A stretch of DNA of 64,000 nucleotides from contig NZ_JH636440.1 in NCBI RefSeq assembly GCF_000255705.1, positions 519,115 to 583,114 on the forward strand, in the 5' to 3' direction. This document shows positions 8,938 to 16,802 of the stretch, in pieces. A model generated the notes under the pieces. It saw nothing but the letters and a program-made list of their open reading frames with translations. It was not told the DNA's origin and searched no databases. This DNA is from Zavarzinella formosa DSM 19928 (GTDB lineage: Bacteria > Planctomycetota > Planctomycetia > Gemmatales > Gemmataceae). A program made the translations under genes and the position numbers. The stretch's first letter is position 1, and each line of letters opens with the position of its first letter.

Positions 8938-9891
8938 TTAGAATTGAACGATTAGCCAGTAAGCCAGCGCCCCCAGGATGGCCCCGCAGGGGACCGTGCT
9001 TCCCCACGCGAGCAGAATTTCGGCCGCCTTACGCCACTTCGCTTGCCGGGTGACGACGCCCATTCCCAGCAGTGATCCCACGCTCACATGAGTAGTGCTG
9101 ACCGGCAAGGCGCCCAAGCTCGCCGCGGTCACCAATCCGGCCGTCACCAAACTGGCAGCAAACCCCTGGCCGGGGTTCATCCCGGTGATTTTTTTGCCGA
9201 GCGTCTCCGCAACCCGGTCAATATCCAGCAAGCCGCCGAGGGCGATAATCACCGCGACGATCAAAATCGCCCAGTAAACCTCCAGGTTTGGCACGGCCAG
9301 CATCAACGCGGCCATCTTCGGCGTGTCGTTGAGGCCGCGGGCGAAACTGGCGGCCCCGGCGCTCAGGAAGTGTAGCGTGTCTAATGTCGGTGTCCGGTGG
9401 TCCGGGGCCAGACGAAGTGACTTGAGCAGCAGATAGACCACGCCCCCGGCGATGGCCGCGACCACCGGACTGAAAAACAAGGGGTAAATGAAGTTCGCCC
9501 CCAGCGCCGCGAACCGCACTTCGCCGCTGCCAGCCAACCCGGCTCCCAGCAAGGCGCCGACCAAGGCGTGGGTGGTGGAGACGGGGAAACCGAAGCGGGT
9601 GGCCAGAAAACTCGTCAACGCCGCTCCGATGGCCACCGCGCAGACAAATTCCCGCGAGGCGACCAGTTCATCCGGGACGATTCCCCGGCCCCGGAAGACG
9701 AGGATCATTCCTCCCGCCAGAAACAGGGCGGTGATCGAGCCGGCGAAGGTGGTGGCCGTCCCCCACAAGGCCGCTGTGCGGAGCGTGGTTGTGCCGCTGC
9801 CGTACAGGGAGGCCACGCCTTTGAAATTGGCGTTGGCCCCGTTGGTGAAAGCCACGAAGCCAACGGCGAGAAAGAGGATGACGAGCAGCAT
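8938..9891 (-). CDS. PiT-family inorganic anion permease (phosphate or sulfate)
   Basis: About 317 residues, roughly ten membrane helices. The PiT repeats are visible: FTNGANANFKGVASL near the N terminus and SFARGLNDTPKMAALML in the second half, both with the conserved GxNDxxK/GANANxK core. Length is normal for short bacterial PiT carriers. It starts at ATG 9891, eleven bases downstream of the stop of the rhodanese gene, so the two are co-transcribed. PiT members carry phosphate, but the family also contains the sulfate permease CysP of Bacillus; the rhodanese partner makes sulfate or another sulfur oxyanion a reasonable alternative substrate. This is inference from context. Confidence 0.85.
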   Translation of the reverse strand: MLLVILFLAVGFVAFTNGANANFKGVASLYGSGTTTLRTAALWGTATTFAGSITALFLAGGMILVFRGRGIVPDELVASREFVCAVAIGAALTSFLATRFGFPVSTTHALVGALLGAGLAGSGEVRFAALGANFIYPLFFSPVVAAIAGGVVYLLLKSLRLAPDHRTPTLDTLHFLSAGAASFARGLNDTPKMAALMLAVPNLEVYWAILIVAVIIALGGLLDIDRVAETLGKKITGMNPGQGFAASLVTAGLVTAASLGALPVSTTHVSVGSLLGMGVVTRQAKWRKAAEILLAWGSTVPCGAILGALAYWLIVQF

Positions 9892-9900
9892 TCGGGGAGC

Positions 9901-10872
9901 TTACTTCGCTTTGTTTTCCGTCTTTTCGGTCTCATATTGCTTGAGCGAAGCATATTCCTTCCACGATCCTTCGTAGAGCCGCACGTTCGGGTATTTCGCC
10001 ACGTGCTTGAGGTAGAACCGCAGCAGGCTTCCTTCGCGGGAGGTGCCGCAATAGACGAGGATTTCCTTGTCCCCGGTCAGTCCGGCGGCTTCGAGTTCGG
10101 CCTTGGTTTTCTCGAACGACAGAAACTGGTGGGTGTTGTCCTTTTCCATCAACCGGGCCCAGTGGAAGCTGATGGCGCCGGGGATGTGGCCTTTCCGCAG
10201 CCAGATTTCGTCGTCGCCCATGTATTCGTTGTGCGGCCGGGCGTCCACGAGAACCACGCCGGGCTGGCCTTTGCGCTTCAGCACGTCATCCACCGTCAGG
10301 GCGATTTCCGGAAGTCCCTTTTCCGGAAGCGTCCCCTTCGGGTTGCCGAAGTATTCCTGTGTGACCGGCAGTTTGGCCTTGTTCCAGCCCGGCAGACCGC
10401 CGTCCACGATGCGAATGTCTTTCACGCCGTATTTTTCCAAGACAAACGCCACCATGCTGGCGCTCAGAATCTCGTCGTTCGGCAGCTTGTCGCCGGTGGC
10501 ATAGATCAGGTGCAGCCGGTCGCGGTCCACGCCGGCGCGGACCAGCAAGGCTTTGGTCAGGTCTTCCGGGAGGTATTGCACGGGAACGCCGTGATCTGTT
10601 CCCCGCAGGGTGTCGAAGTTGATGTGGTGGGCGGTCGGCAGGTGGCCCCGGAAATAATCCTTGTACCCGCCGCGGGTGTCGAACACGAGCGGCCGTTTGG
10701 CGGCGTCGGGATTCTCGATCAGCTTGTTGGCCTCGGCCGGAGAGATGATTTCGATGTCGGCTTGGGCGACTCCCCCAAGCAGCGAAACACCGAAGACGGC
10801 GGCCGCAGCTTTCGCCGGGAGATTCGAGGCGGCCGCGCGAAGGGTGCGGAACATGGCGCTAATCAATCGCAT
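9901..10872 (-). CDS. Exported two-domain rhodanese (sulfurtransferase)
   Basis: About 323 residues. A signal peptide spans roughly residues 1-39 (hydrophobic AAAAVFGVSLLGGVAQA), so the enzyme acts outside the cytoplasm. Two rhodanese domains follow. The first (about 45-170) has no catalytic Cys, with YATGDKLPND where the loop should be. The second has the active-site loop CGTSREGS with Cys275. This inactive-active arrangement is standard for thiosulfate or 3-mercaptopyruvate sulfurtransferases. Start ATG 10872 has AAGGAG ten bases upstream; the in-frame TTG at 10881 lies too close to that site. Its stop is directly followed by the PiT permease, suggesting a small sulfur-related operon. Confidence 0.88.
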   Translation of the reverse strand: MRLISAMFRTLRAAASNLPAKAAAAVFGVSLLGGVAQADIEIISPAEANKLIENPDAAKRPLVFDTRGGYKDYFRGHLPTAHHINFDTLRGTDHGVPVQYLPEDLTKALLVRAGVDRDRLHLIYATGDKLPNDEILSASMVAFVLEKYGVKDIRIVDGGLPGWNKAKLPVTQEYFGNPKGTLPEKGLPEIALTVDDVLKRKGQPGVVLVDARPHNEYMGDDEIWLRKGHIPGAISFHWARLMEKDNTHQFLSFEKTKAELEAAGLTGDKEILVYCGTSREGSLLRFYLKHVAKYPNVRLYEGSWKEYASLKQYETEKTENKAK

Positions 10873-10991
10873 GTGAAACAAACTCCTTGGCCAATGTCGT
10901 CAACAAAAGAGATGGGAAGTTATCGTACTATCGAGCGGGCAGGCGTCATCGTTTGACGGCGGGGGCGATGCCGGAATTCAACCCGGCCGGT

Positions 10992-12593
10992 TTAGAACTC
11001 CAGTTGCAACCGGGCGAATGCCTCCCAGAGGGTGTTGGCCTTGGCCGCCCCCGGTGCCGGGCGGTAGTAATCGCCGGTAAACAACACGGCCGAGCCGGTG
11101 TCGAGCTTAAGGCCGCCACCGAAATCGTAAGTGAACATTTCGCCGACTTCCGTGCCGATGCCCTTCGATCCGTTCAATGGATTCCGGGCGGCTGTTTGCA
11201 GCCAGCCGGCCGTCGTCGAACTGGTGAGCCGGGCCGTCAGCGGGTATTCCAGTTTGCCTTGCGCGGTGAACAGACCCAAGCCGCGATTCTGGAGGCCGAC
11301 GCCCAAGTCGGCCAAGTCGCCGGGACCGTTCGGGCTGGTGAGTTGCATGTAGCTCCAGTAGCCCTGCGATCCGAAACCATCCCGATAAGACTGGGCGACG
11401 GTGCGGAATTCATTGGAACGGCCGTCCCCGGAGCCATTGCCGCCGGTGGCGTACAAAATCTGGCTGCTCAGCTTGGCGTCGCCGATTTTGAGGGCGCCGG
11501 CTTCCAGCTAGGTGGCAAAGCCCGTGTGACGGAAACCGATGGCGTCCACATCCTCCCGGCGACCGGAGTTCGTGATGAAGAACGCGGCCAGTGGCAGCAC
11601 GTCGTTGGTCCATTTGGCCCGCACGCCCAACCAAGTGTCGAGGGCGTAGCGATAGGCGGCGGATGTGGTGTAAGAGTAACCGCCCCGGTCATACAGAACG
11701 TAGGCGCTTCCCCCCACCGAGAATTGCTCGGCCAGCGGTTGGTCGGCGTCGAAGGCGAACAAGGTGGCCGTGTGCGTCCCCGGCGCGTTCGCCGGGTCCG
11801 AAGTGGCGAACGCCTGGTCGGCCAACAGCAACATCGCGGCCGACAACCGGAGGTTGTTCATGCCAGTGACGGTCTTTGTCCAGTCAATACCGGCTTGGTT
11901 GAAGTCGTAGTTGGAGCTGGCCAGCGTGTCGTTGAATGAATCGTGCCAGTCCAGAAACCCGACACGCACCTTGCCAACATCTTCTTCCTTGTAGGCCAGC
12001 CAGGCGCGACGCAGTTCAATTCCCACGCGGTCGCCGACGATTGGCGAGTAGTTGGCGTTGAAGTTCTTGTTGAAGTCGTAGTTCGTGCCCCAGTGAATCC
12101 CGCCAACCTGCATCTGGATGTAACCCTCGACGTTGTCGTTCGGGGTGTAGGTCAACCAGAGACGATAACGCTGGGTCACCAGTCCTTGATCCGTCTGCCC
12201 CGGAGGCAGCGAGATCGGGTGGAACGGAAAGTTGTTGCCGTCCCCTTCGATCCGGAACTGGCCGCCGACGCGGAAATGATTCCAGTCAAACGGCGCCGGC
12301 CCCGACAATGGCTGCCCTTGGGAGGCGGCGGGGGGCGGTTGCAGGAAGGACGAGGGAAACTGAACCGACGGATCGGCATCCGTCCGGGCTGGTTGTTGTC
12401 CCTCGGACAACGGCGGGACGGCCGGCCCTGTCGGCGTCATCGGGTTTGCGGGCTGAAGGATCGGATCGACCTTCGGCGCTATTGTCACCGGCCCGGCCGG
12501 CTTGGCCTCCGCCGGTGGAAACTGAGCGTTTGCAGGTGTCAGGCCCGTGCCAATCACCCCAATGATGGAAACAGCCCACAAAGACGCTCGCAT
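10992..12593 (-). pseudogene. Outer-membrane porin (alginate-export/OprB-like) interrupted by an in-frame TAG
   Basis: Signal peptide MRASLWAVSIIGVIGTGL to Ala-Asn-Ala-Gln at residues 1-24, a Pro-rich linker to about 90, then a beta-barrel with alternating amphipathic strands (FRVGGQFRIEGDGNNFPF, RYRLWLTYTPNDNVEGYI, RVGIELRRAWLAYKEEDV) and a C-terminal aromatic ending ARLQLEF, as in outer-membrane porins. Codon 362 is TAG (11508-11510). Translation resumes in the same frame immediately after it with LEAGALKIGDAKLSSQIL and continues to the proper C terminus at 10992, with no frameshift. The two halves are therefore one gene of about 533 codons split by a point nonsense change, unless TAG is read through or is a sequencing error. 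ATG 12593 is chosen because it begins the signal peptide and follows a G-rich ribosome site. Confidence 0.8.
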
Positions 12594-12766
12594 TCCCTGC
12601 CCCCCGGCTGGAATAGTGATTTCAGATTTCCCCCAATCGCGGGCCATAACCGGATTGACAAGATAACGCAATAGACACCTTGAAAGACGGGCAGGAGTCA
12701 GACGTTCTTTTGAGGATGAATTGTGTCCGGGCCGTCCGGGAATTGGTTGACGTTTGCTTGGTTTTT

Positions 12767-13447
12767 TTAATGTGCCAGTTCCGCCAGCGAACGGACCGTC
12801 CGAATCCCCGGTTCTGCTCCCTCCGGGGCGAACAATACCGCTTCCAAGCCGGCGGCCATCGCGCCGTCGTAGTCGTTTCGGCGATCATCGCCGACGTACA
12901 AAATCTCGGCGGGGGCGCATCCGGCTTGGCGAATCACTTCCTCGAAGAACGGCCGACCAGGTTTGCGATGGCCAACCAGTGAGCTGATGACCAGTCGGTT
13001 CCAAACGGGTTCCAATTCGAGAAACCCGGCGGCAAGGGGTTTGAGCCGGGCGTCGAAGTTGGAGGCGAGGCCAAGGGTCAGCCCCCGGCCCTTCAAATTG
13101 GCCAGCGCCGGGCCAACCTCGCCGGGGACGCTCCAGGCGGCCGGAGTGGTGTAATGAGCCCACAGGTCGCGGAAACAGGCTTCCAAGTCCGCCTCCGGCA
13201 TGACCTCGGCCATGATGTCCCGCCAGCGAAGGGCTTCGCGCTCCTCGCTGGTGGTCCAGCCGTTTTGGCCGTCAATTTTTTCCTGTTTGATAAACGCGGG
13301 CATCAGCCGGGCGCGCACGGTTTCTTCCGTGAGGGCCGCGCCGTGCTGGTTGGCCAACCGGGCGTAAGTGGCGCTGACGCCGGGATACGGGAACAACACC
13401 GTGCCGACGGCGTCGAAAAACACGGCCCTGATGTGACTTGCAATCAT
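12767..13447 (-). CDS. HAD-superfamily hydrolase (REG-2/HDHD3-like subfamily IA)
   Basis: About 226 residues. Motif I is FFDAVGTVLF with nucleophile Asp12; DAVGT in place of DxDGT is typical of the REG-2-like branch. Motif II is ASNF near residue 120, the motif III Lys is in GHRKPGRPFF, and motif IV is YVGDDRRNDYDG. Probably a phosphatase of small phosphorylated metabolites; the substrate is unknown. ATG 13447 follows GGGGGA at good spacing; an in-frame ATG at 13489 would add a basic leader with poorer context. It stands alone and is transcribed away from the DUF4190 gene. Confidence 0.88.
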   Translation of the reverse strand: MIASHIRAVFFDAVGTVLFPYPGVSATYARLANQHGAALTEETVRARLMPAFIKQEKIDGQNGWTTSEEREALRWRDIMAEVMPEADLEACFRDLWAHYTTPAAWSVPGEVGPALANLKGRGLTLGLASNFDARLKPLAAGFLELEPVWNRLVISSLVGHRKPGRPFFEEVIRQAGCAPAEILYVGDDRRNDYDGAMAAGLEAVLFAPEGAEPGIRTVRSLAELAH

Positions 13448-13524
13448 ACGAATCCCCCGGACTTCCTTGACCGGACGACGCCCAGCCATAGGTCCATCTG
13501 TCCGGGGTTAATGGTACGTAATTG

Positions 13525-13839
13525 ATGAGTCCGATGTCTTCACCTTCCAAACCGAAGCCCAAACGCCGTCGTCCGCATGATCGCAGCGAGATCCGCGTCT
13601 CTTTCCTGCCGGAAGGAAACCGTGCCGCCAAATGGGCTTACGTCTGCATGCTGGCCGGGCTTGTCCCCGGCGTCGGCGTGCTCACCGGCTTCGCGGCCAT
13701 TATTTTGGGATTTTTCGGCCGCCGCATCGCCAAAAAAGACGAACACGAGCGGGGGCTTGGTCACGCCTGCATGAGCATGATTTTGGGGGCTGTTGAAGTG
13801 GTTTGTCAGGGAATCGGCTGGTGGTTGTTGCTGGACTGA
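13525..13839 (+). CDS. Small membrane protein, DUF4190-like
   Basis: About 104 residues. A strongly basic N terminus (KPKPKRRRPHDRSEIR) is followed by two hydrophobic segments, WAYVCMLAGLVPGVGVL through AIILGFFGRR and MSMILGAVEVVCQGIGWWLL. The GLVPGVGVLTGFAAIILGFF pattern resembles DUF4190 proteins, which have two helices and no known function. TTG 13522, ATG 13525 and ATG 13534 are all possible starts. It converges on the YciI gene, with a perfect palindrome between them. Confidence 0.7.
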   Translation: MSPMSSPSKPKPKRRRPHDRSEIRVSFLPEGNRAAKWAYVCMLAGLVPGVGVLTGFAAIILGFFGRRIAKKDEHERGLGHACMSMILGAVEVVCQGIGWWLLLD

Positions 13840-13850
13840 AAAAGCTCGAA

Positions 13851-13961
13851 GATTAACCACAAAGACGCAAAGGTCACACAAAGTTTCACAAAGAAGACAA
13901 AAGAGATAGCTATTTCTTCTCTGTGAAACTTTGTGTGACCTTTGCGTCTTTGTGGTTAATC
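13851..13961. repeat. Perfect 40-bp palindrome between convergent genes
   Basis: Arms 13851-13890 and 13922-13961 are exact reverse complements over 40 nt, with a 31-nt loop. The word content (AACCACAAAGACGCAAAGG, CACAAAG) relates it to the CGCAAAG family at 18.6, 33.1 and 59.8 kb. Lying between convergent genes, it could end transcripts from both sides, although U-tracts are weak. Confidence 0.9.
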
Positions 13962-13975
13962 TTTGCCGAGCCTTT

Positions 13976-14266
13976 TCAGTCCGTCTTCAACAACGCCGGG
14001 TTGGCGAAGACCATTTTCCAAGGTCGGATGCTCCATTTCAGAAACACCCCGGCGGCGTGGAACGGGTCGTTCTTCATGATGGCCTCGACACCTTCGACCG
14101 TGTCGGCTTCGTAAATGATCAGCGCCCCGCTGGCATCGGCGAACGGGCCGGAGGCGACGAGCTTGCCCTGTTCGATCAGGCTCGACAAATAGGCCCGGTG
14201 GGCGGGGCGGATGGCCCCGACTTTTTCCGCGTCTTGCAAATACTCAATCGTCGCGGCAAACTTCAT
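13976..14266 (-). CDS. YciI-like protein
   Basis: About 96 residues, the normal size for the YciI (YCII) ferredoxin-like fold. Recognisable family features are the conserved R-AHRAYLSSLIEQGKL stretch, the ASGPFADASGALIIYEAD strand-turn and DPFHAAGVF, whose His and Asp line the proposed active site in family structures. Function is not established; muconolactone-isomerase-like chemistry has been suggested for relatives. ATG 14266 overlaps the stop of the upstream DUF6580 gene as ATGA and has GGAG eight bases upstream, so it is translationally coupled. Confidence 0.88.
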   Translation of the reverse strand: MKFAATIEYLQDAEKVGAIRPAHRAYLSSLIEQGKLVASGPFADASGALIIYEADTVEGVEAIMKNDPFHAAGVFLKWSIRPWKMVFANPALLKTD

Positions 14267-14850
14267 CGCGCCGTCTCCGGTTGAACCACTTCGGCGGGGA
14301 ACCATCGCTTCGCCAGCACGGCATGTCCCCCGAACACCAAGGCCGCCATCACATATTGGCCGAAAACCTGCATCGGCTGGGCACGGACAAATTCCAGCCC
14401 TTTGCCATACGCCAGCATCAGCGTGTCAAAAGACTTCACCCGATATTCCGGCATGGAGTTTTCCAGCCACGCGATGGCGTTTGTGATCAGGAAGAACAGG
14501 GTGTAACTGATGGTCGTTCCCGCAAACAGGCGGGCGGGGGAATTGGAGTTGGCCAACAACATCCGGCCGAGCAACACGAACAGGGCGAAACTCGGATAGG
14601 CCCCGTAAGAAACCGGCCATTGATGGATGGCGAACAAGAGCGCATCCGTCGCGGCCTGAACGCCCAGAACCAGCATCAACGATTGCCACCAACGCAACCG
14701 GGCGCCGGCGTACAATCCGAACGCCGTGAACGGCCAAAGCATCCAAGCCGTGGTTTCGTAGGGAAGCAGGCGAAACGCCACCACATAGAGAGCCGTCAGC
14801 GTCGCCAGAAGCCACGCGAGGGGTTTCGGTGATTCGGTCATTGGTCTCAT
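14263..14850 (-). CDS. DUF6580 family integral membrane protein
   Basis: About 195 residues with five or six membrane helices and few polar residues. The start WLLATLTALYVVAFRLLPYE, the middle FTAFGLYAGARLRWW and LFFLITNAIAWLENSM match the layout of DUF6580 putative transporters, which resemble ECF-transporter S components; the assignment is from memory of the family pattern. It is coupled to the YciI gene by a 4-base overlap. The start is ATG 14850 or 14841; neither has a clear ribosome site. The substrate is unknown. Confidence 0.7.
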   Translation of the reverse strand: MRPMTESPKPLAWLLATLTALYVVAFRLLPYETTAWMLWPFTAFGLYAGARLRWWQSLMLVLGVQAATDALLFAIHQWPVSYGAYPSFALFVLLGRMLLANSNSPARLFAGTTISYTLFFLITNAIAWLENSMPEYRVKSFDTLMLAYGKGLEFVRAQPMQVFGQYVMAALVFGGHAVLAKRWFPAEVVQPETAR

Positions 14851-14920
14851 GATTCAGATTCAAGATGACACGGTGACAAACGTAGTGCTCATCCCGTCTT
14901 GTCGCAAACATTCAGGATAT

Positions 14921-14960
14921 GGTCACCTTGTCACCTTGTCACCTTGTCGCCTTGTCACAA
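14921..14960. repeat. Tandem TCACCTTG octamers
   Basis: About four copies of the octamer TCACCTTG (one with a G for A change) lie between citrate synthase and the DUF6580 gene. A CGGTGACAA at about 14870 can pair with it, giving a weak hairpin. The same octamer array recurs at 16746-16785 upstream of recJ. Confidence 0.85.
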
Positions 14961-14986
14961 ACCGCGATCAGAACATTGTTTGACGT

Positions 14987-16132
14987 TTATGGCCGTTTCT
15001 CAAGCGGGATGTACGCCACATCCGTCTTGCCGGTGTAGGTCTGTTCCGGGCGGTAAATCCGGTTGCCCTGGAGTTGTTCCAGCCAGTGGGCCAGCCAACC
15101 GGCGACGCGGGCGATGGCGAAGACGGGGGTGAAGATGTCCGTCGGGATGCCGAGCGAGGAATAGACCACGCCGGAGAAGAAATCGACGTTCGGGTACACA
15201 CCCTTCGGCCCGTAGATCGGGACGCAAATCTTTTCGAGTTCGAGGGCCACCTCGTACATCGCCGGGCGGGTGGTTTCCGCAAACACGTGTTCCGCAAGTT
15301 CTTGCAGCACGGTGGCGCGGGGGTCTTTCACCTTGTAGACCCGGTGGCCCATGCCCATGACCTTGAAGGACGGATCGGCGGCCTTCTTGGCGTCCATCCA
15401 TGCTTTCGCGTTTTCAGCTTTGCCAATTTCGGAAAGTTGTTCCAGCACTTCCTCGTTCGCCCCGCCGTGCAGCGGACCCGACAGGGAGCCGATGGCGGCC
15501 GCGATGGTCGCATAGGGGTTCGCCAGCGAGGAACCGGTCACGCGGGCCGTGAACGTCGAGGCGTTCATGTTGTGTTCGGCGTGCAGAATCAGACAGGCGT
15601 CGACCACCTTGCGGACGGACGGCGAGGGTTCCCGGCCGAAGAGCATGTAATAAAAGTTTCCGGCATGATCGAGATCCGGGTGCGGTTCGATCGGCTCGTC
15701 CCCTTTGCGGAGCCGGGCAAACGCGGTCACCACGGTCGGCATGGCGGCGATCAGTCGCAGCGTGGCTTCCCAATTCGAGGCGGCGTTTTTGACGTCGCGG
15801 GCCGGGTAGAACATGCCCAGCGCGGCAATGGACGCCTGAAGGGCGTCCATCGGGTGGCCGTCGGCCGGGAAATTCTTGATGACGTCGATGAGTTTGTAGT
15901 GGACCTTGCGGCGCTGGCGAAGTTCGTGGTGAAAATCGGCCAGTTCCCGTTGGGTCGGCAATTGTCCCTTCAGAAGCAACCAGGCGGTTTCTTCAAAAGA
16001 ACTTTCCTTCGCCAGCGTTTCGACGGCAATTCCCCGGTAGGACAGCATCGCTCGCTTGCCGTCGATGATGCTGATGGCTGACTTCGTCACCGGAACGTCG
16101 GCCAACCCTGCGGGTATTTCCATCGCACTCAT
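14987..16132 (-). CDS. gltA: Citrate synthase
   Basis: About 381 residues, the size of the short dimeric citrate synthases of Gram-positive and many environmental bacteria. It condenses oxaloacetate and acetyl-CoA as the first step of the TCA cycle. Active-site residues are in place: HAEHN with His187, GPLHGGANE with His222, GMGHRVYK with His263 and NVDFFSG with Asp317. Such short enzymes sometimes act as 2-methylcitrate synthases, but no prp genes are nearby. Start ATG 16132, with ATG 16123 as an alternative. It is divergent from the small gene at 16304; the space between them (about 170 bases) should hold both promoters, and TATAAC near 16200 on the minus strand is a possible -10. Confidence 0.95.
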   Translation of the reverse strand: MSAMEIPAGLADVPVTKSAISIIDGKRAMLSYRGIAVETLAKESSFEETAWLLLKGQLPTQRELADFHHELRQRRKVHYKLIDVIKNFPADGHPMDALQASIAALGMFYPARDVKNAASNWEATLRLIAAMPTVVTAFARLRKGDEPIEPHPDLDHAGNFYYMLFGREPSPSVRKVVDACLILHAEHNMNASTFTARVTGSSLANPYATIAAAIGSLSGPLHGGANEEVLEQLSEIGKAENAKAWMDAKKAADPSFKVMGMGHRVYKVKDPRATVLQELAEHVFAETTRPAMYEVALELEKICVPIYGPKGVYPNVDFFSGVVYSSLGIPTDIFTPVFAIARVAGWLAHWLEQLQGNRIYRPEQTYTGKTDVAYIPLEKRP

Positions 16133-16303
16133 CGGGGATCTCGGGGGGAAACGTCTGTTGGCGGGGGGTGGTCGCGGTCGGCGACCCGCTTCATGTCAGT
16201 TATAGCACGTTTTGCGGGTTGGCCAGAGAGAAGGTCCGCTATCCGGCGAAGCCCCGGCGGCTTACAATCTAGGACTGGCCTATATCCGGTTGGGAGAAAA
16301 GTG

Positions 16304-16645
16304 ATGTCCGAGGAAGCAGAAGAGTTCGACGAATTCGATTCCCTCGATCCGCTGGACGTGATCCGGACGATGATCGCCTCGGCGATTTCGCTCGGCGCCC
16401 CGGTGTACAACACGGGCGATTACCGGGGTTGTTACGAAATTTACGCCGCCACCGCCCGGATGCTCAACCACATCGTGGACGGCGCCGAGGAAGAACGGGA
16501 ACTCCTCCGGGGCGCCTTGGAATTGACGGCCCTGGAAGTGGATGTCAACGAACAAGCCTGGGTGATGCGCCGGGCGTTCGACACGATTCTCGGCGAGGAA
16601 ACGGTCGAAGAGGAAGTTGAAGAACCCACGCCGCCGACGGAATAA
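16304..16645 (+). CDS. Conserved-looking acidic small protein, function unknown
   Basis: About 113 residues, very acidic at both ends (SEEAEEFDEFDSLDPLD and EEETVEEEVEEPTPPTE). The middle is probably helical, containing YNTGDYRGCYEIYAATARM, a pattern seen in several planctomycete hypotheticals. ATG 16304 is preceded by GGGAG with eight-base spacing, which sets the start; the longer open frame from 16193 has no such site. Cytoplasmic, no membrane segments. I do not recognise a function. It is followed by the octamer repeat and recJ on the same strand. Confidence 0.7.
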   Translation: MSEEAEEFDEFDSLDPLDVIRTMIASAISLGAPVYNTGDYRGCYEIYAATARMLNHIVDGAEEERELLRGALELTALEVDVNEQAWVMRRAFDTILGEETVEEEVEEPTPPTE

Positions 16646-16745
16646 GGGGAAGACAACACGTGAGAGCCCGGAAGACAAGGAGACCAGGAAACCAAGAAAT
16701 GAACACATTTCACCGTCATGATCGCCGCATCATGCCTGAAATGTT

Positions 16746-16785
16746 TTTGTCACCTTGTCACCTTGTCACCTTGTCACCTTGTCTC
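16746..16785. repeat. Tandem TCACCTTG octamers upstream of recJ
   Basis: Four to five copies of TCACCTTG end 17 bases before the recJ start. Upstream, 16670-16700 has the related word AGACAAGGAGACCAGGA, which is partly complementary to the array. The array is an open frame continuous with recJ, so gene callers may wrongly start recJ inside it. Confidence 0.85.
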
Positions 16786-16802
16786 TCTCCCGAGGACAAA
16801 CC

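Noticed and set aside
16755-16802. Extended N terminus of RecJ encoded by the TCACCTTG array
   Set aside because: Repeat-derived residues; a better ribosome site precedes TTG 16803.
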